A stretch of 64,000 bases of DNA from Nocardioides sp. Root140 (GTDB lineage Bacteria; Actinomycetota; Actinomycetes; Propionibacteriales; Nocardioidaceae): the NCBI RefSeq assembly GCF_001426745.1, contig NZ_LMFI01000016.1, positions 89,629-153,628 on the forward strand, in the 5' to 3' direction. A model generated the notes under the pieces. It saw only the letters and a list, made by a program, of their open reading frames with translations, did no database searches and was not told the origin of the DNA. A program made the translations under genes and the position numbers. Within the stretch, counting starts at the first letter, position 1; every line of letters starts with the position of its first letter. This document shows positions 23,820 to 32,613 of the stretch, piece after piece.

Positions 23820-23990
23820 ACCTATCCATTCCTTCGACGGGACTACGGCCGACAGCCTACGGGTCGCGGGTTGTCCCGACCAACCACCACCCGGCGACGC
23901 TCGACACGCCAGCATCGACAGCGCGGAACATTGCAGGCATCGCGTGACCCGGATCTTCCGCGTTGTCGCGTTCCGCGCTCGTCGTGCCGG

Positions 23991-24953
23991 TCAGCCGCGA
24001 AGGTTGGGCCGCACGTGGAGACCGGCGTCGGGGTCGACGATGACCTCCTGGCCGGCGGGCATGCCGTCAACGGTGAGGTCGGCATCCGTCGGGACGTTGC
24101 GCTTGACCATCGCCAGCGCGATCGGGCCGAGCTCGTGGTGGCGTGCCGACGTACCGACGAAGCCGACCGCCTTGTCACCGTGGTGGACCTCGGCGCCCTG
24201 GTCGGGCAGCCGGTTCTCCGAACCGTCGAGGTGCAGCAGGGTCAGGCGACGCGGCGGACGACCGAGCGTGTGCACGCGGGCCACCGTCTCCTGGCCGCGG
24301 TAGCAGCCCTTGTCGAGGTGGACCGCGGTGGTGATCCAGCCGGCCTCGTTCGGGATGGTGCGGTGGTCCGTGTCGAGGCCGAGTCGCGGCTCACCGCGGG
24401 CGATCCGCAGCGCCTCGAACGCCCACAGGCCAGCTGCCGGGCCGGCCGCCTCGGCGTACGCCGTCAAGCGGTCGCGCGGGATGAACTCGTAGCCGTCGAA
24501 CGGGACGCCGATGCGCTTGGAGGGGCGCCAGGCCACCGCGGTGTCAGCGGTGACGTCGTCGACCTCGACCCGCATCATGAACCGCATCTTGAGCAGGAAG
24601 TCGATCAGGGCCTGGGCCTGGCCCGGCTCGACGTGGGCGGTGAAGGTCTCGCTGTCGGCATCGTCCACGCCGTACATCGCGTGCTCGACGTGGCCCTGCG
24701 GGCTCAGGATCAACGCCATCGTCGGGCGTCCGGAGCCGAGCTCGCTCTCGTGCTGCGTGGTCAGGTTGTGCAACCAGGTCAGTCGGTCCGGGCCGGTCAG
24801 GCGGATGACCTCGCGGTGCGACAGGTCGACGAAGCCGTCGCCGGCCTCGAGCGCGCGCTGCTCGGTGTTGAAGGAGCCGTAGTGCGCGGCGACATCGGCG
24901 TCGATGCCGTTGCCGGAGACCGCACCGGGCAGGTCGAGGAGAGGGCTGGTCAC
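23991..24953 (-). CDS. Folate-binding YgfZ-like protein
   Basis: A 320-residue member of the GcvT/YgfZ family. The diagnostic KGCYRGQETVARVHTLG motif (about 217-233) contains the conserved cysteine. LSHREVIRLTGPDRLTWLHNL is the N-terminal folate-fold segment. YgfZ proteins bind tetrahydrofolate and help maturation or repair of Fe-S enzymes. It is transcribed leftward, separate from the Fur gene by a 224-bp gap with a strong hairpin. Confidence 0.92.
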   Translation of the reverse strand: MTSPLLDLPGAVSGNGIDADVAAHYGSFNTEQRALEAGDGFVDLSHREVIRLTGPDRLTWLHNLTTQHESELGSGRPTMALILSPQGHVEHAMYGVDDADSETFTAHVEPGQAQALIDFLLKMRFMMRVEVDDVTADTAVAWRPSKRIGVPFDGYEFIPRDRLTAYAEAAGPAAGLWAFEALRIARGEPRLGLDTDHRTIPNEAGWITTAVHLDKGCYRGQETVARVHTLGRPPRRLTLLHLDGSENRLPDQGAEVHHGDKAVGFVGTSARHHELGPIALAMVKRNVPTDADLTVDGMPAGQEVIVDPDAGLHVRPNLRG

Positions 24954-25048
24954 GCTCCCCAGCGTACGTCGTGCGTTCAGGGCCGCATGTCGGTGGTTTC
25001 CTGACGGACCCGTCCCTCGAGCCCCTCGATGACGGTGGGCGTGGCGGC

Positions 25049-25177
25049 ACCCCCCATTTGGGGGTCGAACGGCTTGACAGATCTCGCTAGTGTGGACGAT
25101 TGCGCGGGTCGCAGCCCTCCCCCCGATTGGGCTGCGGCCCGTCTCCCTTTTCCGGGGCCGGACGCCACGGCCGCGCG
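25049..25177. terminator. Hairpins after the Fur-family gene, with an orphan -35 hexamer
   Basis: The gap between Fur and YgfZ holds a strong hairpin at 25105-25141 (12-13-bp arms with one G-T pair). On the plus strand it is followed by CTCCCTTTTCC. A small CCCCC/GGGGG stem lies at 25051-25064. It should end the leftward fur transcript. A perfect TTGACA at 25074-25079 faces rightward just before the hairpin, but no good -10 follows and no rightward gene exists. Confidence 0.6.
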
Positions 25178-25594
25178 CTATCCGGGGAGGCAGTCGGCGC
25201 AGTGTCCGAACACCGTGAGGTGCCCGATGTCGGCGACGAAACCGAACTCGTCGTCGAGCCTCCGCGCCACCGGGGCCACCACGTCGGGATCGACCGAGAC
25301 CACCTTGTGGCAGTCCCGGCAGACGATGTGGAAGTGCTCGTGCTCGCCCACCGAGTGGTACGTCGGAGCGCGGTCGCTGAGGTGCGCGTGGCGAACCAGC
25401 CCGAGCTCCTCGAGGACCTCGAGGTTGCGGTAGATCGTCGAGGCGTTGACCGCGGCGGAGTGCTTGCGGACCTCGGTCAGGATCTCGTCGGGGGTGGCGT
25501 GCTCGAGCGCCTCGACAGCCCGGAGGATCAGCTCGCGCTGCGCGGTGAGCCGCTTGCCGCTCGAGCGGATCCGGTCCGCGAAGTCGTCACTCAT
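25178..25594 (-). CDS. Fur-family metal-responsive regulator
   Basis: A 138-residue Fur/Zur-type repressor. The N-terminal winged helix reads RLTAQRELILRAVEAL and NASTIYRNLEVLEELGLV. The metal and dimer region contains HEHFHIVCRDCHKVV, and the end carries CADC, giving two Cys pairs for structural zinc. Whether it senses iron, zinc, or peroxide is not decided by these motifs. It is 10 bp before the nitrobindin-like stop on the same strand. It could control the Feo genes in this window, but no Fur box was found there. Confidence 0.9.
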   Translation of the reverse strand: MSDDFADRIRSSGKRLTAQRELILRAVEALEHATPDEILTEVRKHSAAVNASTIYRNLEVLEELGLVRHAHLSDRAPTYHSVGEHEHFHIVCRDCHKVVSVDPDVVAPVARRLDDEFGFVADIGHLTVFGHCADCLPG

Positions 25595-25604
25595 GTCTGG
25601 CCAC

Positions 25605-26099
25605 TCACTGGCGCTGGAGGCGCGCCCAGATGTGCGGTTGCAGGCCCTGGCCCATCGCGGCCATGTCGAACGCGTAGAGCAGGTCGCCCTCGACGTACCC
25701 GTAGAGACGCTTGCCGGCGGTGTACTCCTTGGCGGTCTCGGTGCGGGCGATCGCGTCGGTGACGATCTCCATGCGGGCCTCGCCCGCGGTGCCGTACCAG
25801 ATCTCGGTGAAGCCGGTGTTGTGCGCCATCACGACCTCGACCTTTCCCTCGGGCTTGCAGCGCACGAAGCCGGTCTCGATCGCGGCGTCGCGGACCTTGT
25901 TGCCCTCGTCGTCGACGACCCAGGCACGCGCCATGTAGTGAAAGAACGGGCGGCCGTCGTGGGTGAAGATCAGCTCCTGGCCGAACTCGAACTTCTCGAT
26001 CGTCGGGTAGTCGCCGTGGCCGTTGCCACGCCAGGTGCCCAGCATCCAGGCGATGGGGGCGCAGTCGGGGTGCAGGTTGTCAGGGAGCTCGAACGGCAT
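25605..26099 (-). CDS. Nitrobindin/FABP-like heme-binding domain protein (DUF1794)
   Basis: A 164-residue beta-barrel protein. APIAWMLGTWRGNGHGDYPTIEKFEFGQEL is the nitrobindin/THAP4-like N-terminal signature with GTWxGxG. Later strands include GFVRCKPEGKVEVVMAHNTG and GEARMEIVTD. Mycobacterial relatives bind ferric heme and isomerise peroxynitrite. Expected to be cytosolic with no signal peptide. It lies upstream of fur on the same strand with a 10-bp gap and is probably cotranscribed. Confidence 0.88.
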   Translation of the reverse strand: MPFELPDNLHPDCAPIAWMLGTWRGNGHGDYPTIEKFEFGQELIFTHDGRPFFHYMARAWVVDDEGNKVRDAAIETGFVRCKPEGKVEVVMAHNTGFTEIWYGTAGEARMEIVTDAIARTETAKEYTAGKRLYGYVEGDLLYAFDMAAMGQGLQPHIWARLQRQ

Positions 26100-26128
26100 G
26101 GGCGGCAGTCTAGTCCGCGACCCGGACC

Positions 26129-26194
26129 ATCAAGAGTTCCCGGTTCGCGCATCAAGGATCCACGGTTGGCGCATCAAGAACCCACGGTTCGCGC
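26129..26194. repeat. 22-bp tandem repeat, three units (array A)
   Basis: Three imperfect 22-bp units at 26129, 26151 and 26173, each starting ATCAAG and ending CGGTT.GCGC. They occupy most of the divergent gap between the nitrobindin-like gene and the DsrE-like gene. The same unit occurs reversed in three copies at 55486-55551. Confidence 0.8.
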
Positions 26195-26209
26195 AGATAG
26201 GGTCGGGGC

Positions 26210-26572
26210 ATGGCTCGCAGACTCTTGATCAAGGTGACCTGTGGCGTCGAGGACCCCGAACGCTGCAACCAGGCGTTCACGGTCGCCGCCGCGGCGGCCG
26301 TGTCCGGCATCGACGTCGGCCTCTGGCTGACCGGCGAGGCGGCATGGTTCGCCGTACCCGGCAAGGCGGAGGAGTTCTCGTTGCCACTGGCCACTCCCCT
26401 GGCCGACCTGCTGGCCACCGTGCGCGAGGCCGGGCAGGTCACGCTCTGCACGCAGTGCGCGGACCGTCGTTCGATCACCACCGCGGACGCGTACGACGAC
26501 ATCCGCATCGCCGGAGCGCCGGTCTTCGTCGAGGAAGCCCTGGGCGACGGAGTGCAGGCGCTGGTGTACTGA
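26210..26572 (+). CDS. DsrE-family protein
   Basis: A 120-residue protein with the DsrE/DsrF fold (ARRLLIKVTCGVEDPERCNQAF, IDVGLWLTGEAAWFAVPG, VTLCTQCADRRSI, then GAPVFVEEALGDGVQALVY). Conserved cysteines at about 11, 19, 80 and 83 suggest sulfur relay or a redox role. It has no DsrEFH partners nearby. It is a monocistronic rightward gene 15 bp after a tandem repeat array. Confidence 0.8.
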   Translation: MARRLLIKVTCGVEDPERCNQAFTVAAAAAVSGIDVGLWLTGEAAWFAVPGKAEEFSLPLATPLADLLATVREAGQVTLCTQCADRRSITTADAYDDIRIAGAPVFVEEALGDGVQALVY

Positions 26573-26629
26573 CCCAGGCATCGCTGAAGGGAATCCGGCG
26601 GAATCCGCGCGATTTCCTGCAGCGTCGAG

Positions 26630-27238
26630 TCAGACCGGGTCCAGCAGGATCGCGGCCAGGCGGTCGATCTGGTCGGCCATCAGTGCGGCGACGCCGTCGT
26701 AGGTCTCCGGCGAGCGCCCGATCGGGTCCGCGATGTCGTACTCCTCGAGGCGAAGGGCGCCACGACCTTCGGCGCATTCCTCGACCAGCCGGCGGAGGCG
26801 CTGGTCGTCGGACACGACCGGTGCATGCGTGCGCTTGCCGGGCTGTACCTCGCCCGCGGCCCGGTGCGCTTCGGCGAGCGCGACGAACTCCAGCAACGTG
26901 AAGGTGCGTCTCAGCGCCCGCGGCGCCTCCTCGAGCAGCCGCGACCGGATGTCGCGGGTGGCGGCCAGGACCAGCCCACCGGTGTCGGCGACGGTCGCGT
27001 CGACCAGTCCTGACTGGAACTGGCGCGCGGTGAATCCGTCCGGGGACCCGCCGCGTTCGACCAGGGTGCGCGCCGACTCGGGGTGCATCGGGCGGCCGGC
27101 CATCGCCCGGACTCCGGCGCTGGAGACCTCGAACCGGTCACCGATGCCCAGCGCGTCCAGGCGCGTGCGCAGCAACCGTTCGGCGAACGGGGAGCGGCAC
27201 ACGTTGCCGATGCAGACGAACAGGACGGGGAAGCTCAC
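26630..27238 (-). CDS. Low-molecular-weight protein-tyrosine phosphatase
   Basis: A 202-residue LMW-PTP. The P-loop is C-x5-R-S (Cys9 to Arg15, VCIGNVCRSP), and the catalytic Asp is in DPIGRSPETY near the C-terminus. It starts MSFPVLFVCIGN. It is 30 bp beyond the sugar transferase stop on the same strand, in the usual phosphatase/BY-kinase/glycosyltransferase setting. It should dephosphorylate the tyrosine tail of the BY-kinase at 29022 and so cycle polysaccharide export. Confidence 0.92.
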   Translation of the reverse strand: MSFPVLFVCIGNVCRSPFAERLLRTRLDALGIGDRFEVSSAGVRAMAGRPMHPESARTLVERGGSPDGFTARQFQSGLVDATVADTGGLVLAATRDIRSRLLEEAPRALRRTFTLLEFVALAEAHRAAGEVQPGKRTHAPVVSDDQRLRRLVEECAEGRGALRLEEYDIADPIGRSPETYDGVAALMADQIDRLAAILLDPV

Positions 27239-27268
27239 CTCGAAAGGCTAGTTGGTCGGCGAAGCCCG

Positions 27269-28897
27269 TCAGTAGGCGCCGCGACCGAGCAACACGGCCC
27301 GGACCGTCTTCAGCATGATGATCACGTCACCGATCAGCGACCAGTTGTCGACGTAGTACAGGTCCATCCGCACGGCCTCGTCGAACGACAGGTCGCTGCG
27401 ACCGGAGACCTGCCACAGCCCGGTCAGCCCGGGGCGCACCAGCAGCCGGCGGTGCATGTCGACCGGGTAGTCCTCGACCTCGGCGGGCAGCGGCGGGCGC
27501 GGGCCGACCACGCTCATCTCGCCGGAGAGCACGTTGACCAGCTGCGGCAGCTCGTCGAGGGAGAACTTGCGCAGGAAGTGGCCCAGGCGGGTGATCCGCG
27601 GGTCGTCCTTCACCTTGAACAGCACGCCGTCGGCCTCGTTCATCGCCGCCACCTCGGCCAGCCGGCGGTCGGCGTCGACGACCATCGAGCGGAACTTCAG
27701 CATCCGGAACGTGCCACCGTCGCGACCGCTGCGGGTCTGGCGGTAGAACACCGGCCCGCCGTCCTGCAGCTTGATGGCCAGCGCAATCAGTGCCATCAAC
27801 GGGGAGAGTACGACGAGCATCGCCGAGGCCACCACGACGTCGAAGATGCGCTTGACCAACCCGCCGGCGCGACCGACCTGGGGCTTGTCGACGTGCACCA
27901 GCGGCAGCCCCCCGACCTGGCGCATGTGGATGCGGGGGCCGGCCACGTCGATCAGGCCCGGCACTACGACGAGGTCGACGTCGAGCGTCTCGAGCTGCCA
28001 GCCGATGCGCCGCAGCGCCTGGGAGGACGTGTGACCGCCACCGGCCACCAGCACCGTGTCGGCGCCGGTGAGCTCGCAGGCGGCGACGATGTCGTCACTG
28101 CCACCGAGGATCGGCACCGACGGCTCCGAGCTGAGCTCACCGAGGTGGTGGGACGGCACGCAGGCACCGACCAACGTGTAGCCCGCCCACGAGAGTCGTT
28201 CGAGGCTGGCCTTCACCTCGTCGAGCGCGGTCGGTGAGCACACCGCGACCACCCGTGCGTGCAGGCGGCCGGTCTGGCGCAGGTGGTGCAGGACCTTGCG
28301 GACGGCGTACCGCGTGGAGAGCAGGAGGACCGTGCCGACCGCGAAGCAGAGGATCACGTAGCCGCGGGAGATGTTGCTGCGACTGAGGAACGACACGGTG
28401 CCGACCGCGCCCACCGCCATCAGGGAGGCGATCGCGACCCGGCGGAACTCCTCCGTGCCTCCGCCGAGGTTGCGGCGTGCGTAGGCGCCACCGAGGGCAA
28501 GGCAGACCAGCCAGAGCAGGAAGACGAACGGGGTCATTCCGCTCAACAACGCGAACTCGAGATAGGTGTCCTTCTCGAGGACCCCGTCGAGCCGGGCCCG
28601 GAACGAGACCGCGATGAAGGCGGTCAGGGCCAGGACGAGCACGTCGCACAGCGCCACGACCGCCACCACCCGAGAGAGGCGGCGGGCGAGCGGCACGCGC
28701 CGCGGGGGGAGGTCGAGTGCGGCGTCCTGCTGGGCCGTCGGAGCCTGGGCCCCCTGAGCCCGGGGACCGGGCTTTCGGGCCAGCGGAACCGACGCCGTAC
28801 GCACGGGGTGGACGCTCGGCGTGAGGTCGGTCAGGGCGACCCCGGCTGCAGGCAGCGTGGCACCGTGACGCACCGTGCGCGGAGCGAGCTCCGTCAT
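27269..28897 (-). CDS. Undecaprenyl-phosphate sugar phosphotransferase (initiating polyprenyl glycosylphosphotransferase)
   Basis: A 542-residue membrane protein. Residues about 55-170 hold several membrane segments (VVAVVALCDVLVLALTAFIAV, SGMTPFVFLLWLVCLAL), followed by a Rossmann-like central part. The C-terminal catalytic domain has KRIFDVVVASAMLVVLSPLMALIALAIKL, GPVFYRQTRSGRDG, FRMLKFRSM, and SLDELPQLVNVLSGEMSVVGPRP, then RPGLTGLWQVSGRSD. It transfers the first sugar-1-phosphate to the lipid carrier. The start at 28897 has GAGG 7 bp upstream. It is divergent from the tyrosine kinase gene. Confidence 0.93.
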   Translation of the reverse strand: MTELAPRTVRHGATLPAAGVALTDLTPSVHPVRTASVPLARKPGPRAQGAQAPTAQQDAALDLPPRRVPLARRLSRVVAVVALCDVLVLALTAFIAVSFRARLDGVLEKDTYLEFALLSGMTPFVFLLWLVCLALGGAYARRNLGGGTEEFRRVAIASLMAVGAVGTVSFLSRSNISRGYVILCFAVGTVLLLSTRYAVRKVLHHLRQTGRLHARVVAVCSPTALDEVKASLERLSWAGYTLVGACVPSHHLGELSSEPSVPILGGSDDIVAACELTGADTVLVAGGGHTSSQALRRIGWQLETLDVDLVVVPGLIDVAGPRIHMRQVGGLPLVHVDKPQVGRAGGLVKRIFDVVVASAMLVVLSPLMALIALAIKLQDGGPVFYRQTRSGRDGGTFRMLKFRSMVVDADRRLAEVAAMNEADGVLFKVKDDPRITRLGHFLRKFSLDELPQLVNVLSGEMSVVGPRPPLPAEVEDYPVDMHRRLLVRPGLTGLWQVSGRSDLSFDEAVRMDLYYVDNWSLIGDVIIMLKTVRAVLLGRGAY

Positions 28898-29021
28898 GCT
28901 CGACCTCATTCCCGGATGGCGGGTTCTCGGGAGGTCAACGAGCCATCCGCGGAGAGGTCACGGACGCGCCGGACGAGTAACGGATCGCCCTAGACTTCGT
29001 TGACCTGACGACAGCACCTCT

Positions 29022-30422
29022 ATGCAAAGGTTCGGCGTGGACTTCAAAGACCTGATGCGCACTGCCCGGCGACGCTGGAAGACCATCGTCGCCCTGTTCC
29101 TGGTCGCCCTGGTGGCCGCCGGTGCGTACTCCTTCCTCGTGACTCCTCAGTACCAGTCGACTGCCCGCGTGTTCATCTCCACCGACGTCGAGGACTCGTC
29201 CGAGGCGATCGCCGCCAGCCTCGTGTCGTCGGGCCGGGTGGCGTCGTACGCCGATCTCGCCACGAGCCGCGAGATCATGTTGAAGGTCATCAAGGAACTC
29301 GGCCTCAAGCAGTCGCCCGAGGAGCTCGCCAGCCAGATCAAGGCCGAGGTCGAGCCACTCACGGTCATCATCGACGTCACCGTGACCGACCCCGACCCCA
29401 AGGCCGCGCAGCTCATTGCGGAGGCGCACTCCGAGCAGCTCACCAAGTTCATCACCCGCGTCGACGCTCCTGACCGCGCGGCGACGCCGATCCGCGCGAC
29501 GGTGGCTGACCCGGCCAGCTACAGCTCCGACCCGGTCTCCCCGCGCACACTCCTGAACCTCGTCGTCGCGGGCCTGATCGGCCTGGTCATCGGCTTCGGT
29601 GTCGCAGTGCTGCGCGAGATCACCGACAACACGGTCAAGACCGCCGAAGACGTGCGCAAGATCAGCGGTGTCGGCGTGGTGGCCTCCATCGGGTACGACG
29701 CCGACGTGCCCAAGCACCCCCTGCTGACCGACCTCAACGGCTTCGCACCGCGTGCCGAGGCGTTCCGCGTGCTGCGCACCAACCTCGACTACCTCGACCT
29801 CGACGCCCAGCCGAAGTCGTTCGTGATCACCAGCGCGCTGCCCGGTGAGGGCAAGACCACCACCTCGACCAACCTGGCCGTGGCGCTGGCCCAGGCCGGA
29901 CGCCGGGTGCTGCTGGTCGACGGCGACCTGCGCCGTCCGCGGATCGCCGGGCTGCTCGGACTCGAGGGCCGGGTCGGGCTGACCACCGTGCTGGTCGGCA
30001 AGACCTCGCTGGTCGACAGCATCCAGCAGCACACCGAGACCGGCGTCGACTTCCTCAGCGGCGGCCCGATCCCGCCGAACCCCACCGAGGTGCTGCAGTC
30101 CAATGCCACCCGCGACCTGATCGGCAAGCTGCGCGACATGTACGACGTGGTCATCATCGACGCTCCCCCACTGCTGCCGGTGGCCGACGCGGCGATCCTG
30201 GCCCGCGCGGCAGACGGTGCCCTGCTGGTCACCCGTCACGGCAAGACGACCAAGGAGCAGCTGCACGACGCCTGCCAGCGCATCGAGCAGGTCGACGCCA
30301 AGCTGTACGGCGTGATCGTCAACATGGCCCCGCGTCGCAGCAACCAGGACTATTACTACTACTACGCCGACGAGGACGACGCGGCGAACAAGACCGGCCG
30401 CTGGGTCTCGCTGAAGCCCTGA
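29022..30422 (+). CDS. Polysaccharide co-polymerase/tyrosine autokinase (Wzz-BY-kinase fusion)
   Basis: A 466-residue protein with an N-terminal Wzz domain (membrane helices near 22-42 and 180-200) and a cytoplasmic BY-kinase. Walker A is PGEGKTTTSTNLA, Walker A' is VLLVDGDLRRPR, and Walker B is VVIIDAPP. The C-terminal tyrosine cluster DYYYYYADED is the autophosphorylation tail. A GTG at 29037, six bases after AAAGG, is a plausible shorter start. It regulates chain length and export together with the phosphatase at 26630. Confidence 0.93.
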   Translation: MQRFGVDFKDLMRTARRRWKTIVALFLVALVAAGAYSFLVTPQYQSTARVFISTDVEDSSEAIAASLVSSGRVASYADLATSREIMLKVIKELGLKQSPEELASQIKAEVEPLTVIIDVTVTDPDPKAAQLIAEAHSEQLTKFITRVDAPDRAATPIRATVADPASYSSDPVSPRTLLNLVVAGLIGLVIGFGVAVLREITDNTVKTAEDVRKISGVGVVASIGYDADVPKHPLLTDLNGFAPRAEAFRVLRTNLDYLDLDAQPKSFVITSALPGEGKTTTSTNLAVALAQAGRRVLLVDGDLRRPRIAGLLGLEGRVGLTTVLVGKTSLVDSIQQHTETGVDFLSGGPIPPNPTEVLQSNATRDLIGKLRDMYDVVIIDAPPLLPVADAAILARAADGALLVTRHGKTTKEQLHDACQRIEQVDAKLYGVIVNMAPRRSNQDYYYYYADEDDAANKTGRWVSLKP

Positions 30423-30423
30423 G

Positions 30424-31830
30424 ATGAAGCCTGTCGCCACCTACGGTTCGGGCCTGCTGGTCCTGGCCGGCCTGCTGGCGCTGGCCTCCGTCAACACGAT
30501 CACGATGATCCTGGCGGTGGTCCTCGCCGTCGGGCTCACCATGCTGGTCGCCCTCGGCACCGAGCGCCTCGGCACCCTTGCCATGATCGCGGCGATGGTG
30601 TTCGCACCGCTCAACGACGTGCGTCCCGCGGAGGCCGTCAACTTCGTGACGTTCAGCGACCTCTTCTTCGCCGCCGGCTTCGGACTGCTGGTGCCGACGA
30701 TGCTGATGCGCAAGTCCCGGGTGCCGACCGGTTTCGCCGTCGCGGGCAGCCTGATCCTGGTCCTCACCGTGATCGCGTCGCTGCTCAACGAGGCGCCACT
30801 GATGAGCCTCAACTACGGGTTCCGCCTGGTCGCCGCGGTCGTCGTACTGCCGTTCCTGTTCCTGTGGTGGCGACCCTCGATCAAGCTGATCGACGGGTTG
30901 GCGTGGTCGTTCGTGGCCGGGCAGGTGATCAGCCTGGTCGGCGGCATGGTGGTCGGGGCCAACCCCAACGGCCGCTACATGGGCCTGACCACGCACACGA
31001 ACTTCTTCGCACTCGGCGCCCTGATGTCGTTCGCGATGTTGATCCACCTCTACTCCCGCTACGAGACCACCGGCATGCGGTTGCTGGTCTGGGCTGCGGG
31101 CGGCGCGGTGATCGCCAGCGCGATCCTCTCCGGTTCGCGGGCCTCGCTCCTCGGCATGGTGATGCTGGCGGTGCTCTACCCGCTCGTGGAGCGCTCGGTG
31201 CTGTCGGCGTACCTCGTGGTGTCGGCGGCGATCCTCGGCCTGGCATCGCTGAACTGGCTGATCTCGATCGCCGGCGAGAGCTCGGCGCTGGCCCGGCTGA
31301 AGGGCGACTCGACCGCGTCGTACTCCGACCAGGCCCGCGAGCGCGCGTTCACCACCGGCGTCCAGGAGTTTCTCGCAAAACCCTTGCAGGGCAACGGATT
31401 CGACATCACGGCACTCGACGCGCACAACGTCTACCTGCAGGTCGCGGTGGGCATCGGCATCTTCGGCGCGGTGGCCTTCGTGATGGTGCTCTGGAACCTC
31501 GTCGTGCCACTGTTCCGGCCCGGCCCGTTGCGGCGGCTGGGCTACGTGCCGCTGGCGTACGCCGCGGTCGCGGTGATCACGAACTCGCTGTGGGACAGGT
31601 TCGTCTGGGCCGGCCTGGCGCTCGCCGCGCTGGCTGCCGTCTACTCGGACGACGACGTTCCCGCCGACCCGTCGCCAGTTCCCGCCGACCCGTCGCCAGT
31701 TCCCGCCGACCCGTCGCCAGTTTCGGGCGACCCGTCGTCGCGGCGCTCCGCGACCAACCTGACTGCCTGGGAGCAGTCGTTCACCGCGGGCAAGCACCGC
31801 GCCCCCACCCACACCCCGGAGATCATGTGA
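30424..31830 (+). CDS. O-antigen ligase/polymerase-like membrane protein
   Basis: A 468-residue polytopic protein with about ten to twelve membrane segments and the large loop of the Wzy_C family. The segment KGDSTASYSDQARERAFTTGVQEFLAKPLQGNGFDI matches the loop of O-antigen ligases, and HNVYLQVAVGIGIFG follows. It starts 1 bp after the kinase stop. The soluble tail (residues about 412-435) consists of three PADPSPV repeats encoded by perfect 21-bp units. It should polymerise or ligate the repeat units of the exopolysaccharide. Confidence 0.88.
   Translation: MKPVATYGSGLLVLAGLLALASVNTITMILAVVLAVGLTMLVALGTERLGTLAMIAAMVFAPLNDVRPAEAVNFVTFSDLFFAAGFGLLVPTMLMRKSRVPTGFAVAGSLILVLTVIASLLNEAPLMSLNYGFRLVAAVVVLPFLFLWWRPSIKLIDGLAWSFVAGQVISLVGGMVVGANPNGRYMGLTTHTNFFALGALMSFAMLIHLYSRYETTGMRLLVWAAGGAVIASAILSGSRASLLGMVMLAVLYPLVERSVLSAYLVVSAAILGLASLNWLISIAGESSALARLKGDSTASYSDQARERAFTTGVQEFLAKPLQGNGFDITALDAHNVYLQVAVGIGIFGAVAFVMVLWNLVVPLFRPGPLRRLGYVPLAYAAVAVITNSLWDRFVWAGLALAALAAVYSDDDVPADPSPVPADPSPVPADPSPVSGDPSSRRSATNLTAWEQSFTAGKHRAPTHTPEIM
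31660..31722 (+). repeat. 21-bp intragenic tandem repeat, three perfect copies
   Basis: Units at 31660-31680, 31681-31701 and 31702-31722, each containing GACCCGTCGCCAGTT and encoding PADPSPV in the tail of the polymerase. The 15-bp core recurs in the glycosyltransferase gene 1 kb downstream. Confidence 0.88.
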
Positions 31831-32612
31831 GCCGCCGTCCCGCCCTCGCCGCACGCCGCGTGAGGCAGACCCTGCAGTACGCCAACGGCGCGTCGCTGCT
31901 GTTCAACCTCGCCTCCGCGCGGACGCCGTGGGCGCGGTCGTCGCTGACCTACCGGCTGCGCGGCGGCGGCACCGTCTCCTGCCCCAACGTGGCCGGTGCC
32001 CGGGTGCCGATCTACGAGGTGTTCTCCGAGGACACCTACCGCATGAAGGAGACGATCTCGGGCCTTCCACCGTCGCTGGTCGCCCTCGACATCGGCGGCC
32101 AGGTCGGGTGCTTCTCACTCGCCCTGGTGCGTGCCGCCAAGCGGGTGCAGGTGCACGCCTACGAGGCGTCGCCGTCGACTGCCGCGTGGCTGCGCCGCAA
32201 CGTGACCGACAACGGCTTCTCCGCGTCGATCACGGTCCACGCCACCGCGGTCTCCGACCACGAGGGCACGATCTCGTTCAACGACAACGGCCAGGCCTCC
32301 GGCCTGAACGGGCTGACTGCTCCCGATGGCACCCTGGTCGAGGTGCCGTGCATCCGCTTCGCGGCAGCCGTCGCCGCTGCCGGGGGCCGGGTCGACCTGG
32401 TCAAGATCGACACCGAGGGCGCGGAGTACGACATCGTCCTGGGCTCCTCGCCCTCCGACTGGGCGTCGGTCTCGCGCGTGGTCATGGAGTACCACGACGT
32501 GCCGGGCCACTCGTGGGACGAGCTGCACGCGTTCTTCACCTCGTGCGGCTTCACGCTGCGCCGCCACGAGCCAGCTGGCCCGCGCCAGGGCACCGTCTGG
32601 TTGGCGCGCTGA
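31827..32612 (+). CDS. FkbM-family methyltransferase
   Basis: A 261-residue SAM-dependent methyltransferase starting at a GTG that overlaps the polymerase stop (GTGA). Motif I reads LDIGGQVGCFSLALV, followed by HAYEASPSTAAWLRRNV, and the FkbM signature VDLVKIDTEGAEYDIVLG is present near residue 195. It probably O-methylates a sugar of the polysaccharide or its precursor. The glycosyltransferase starts 1 bp after its stop. Confidence 0.9.
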   Translation: MSRRPALAARRVRQTLQYANGASLLFNLASARTPWARSSLTYRLRGGGTVSCPNVAGARVPIYEVFSEDTYRMKETISGLPPSLVALDIGGQVGCFSLALVRAAKRVQVHAYEASPSTAAWLRRNVTDNGFSASITVHATAVSDHEGTISFNDNGQASGLNGLTAPDGTLVEVPCIRFAAAVAAAGGRVDLVKIDTEGAEYDIVLGSSPSDWASVSRVVMEYHDVPGHSWDELHAFFTSCGFTLRRHEPAGPRQGTVWLAR

Positions 32613-32613
32613 C

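Noticed and set aside
26129..26194. CRISPR-like array at the 22-bp repeats
   Set aside because: Units abut each other, only three per site, no variable spacers.
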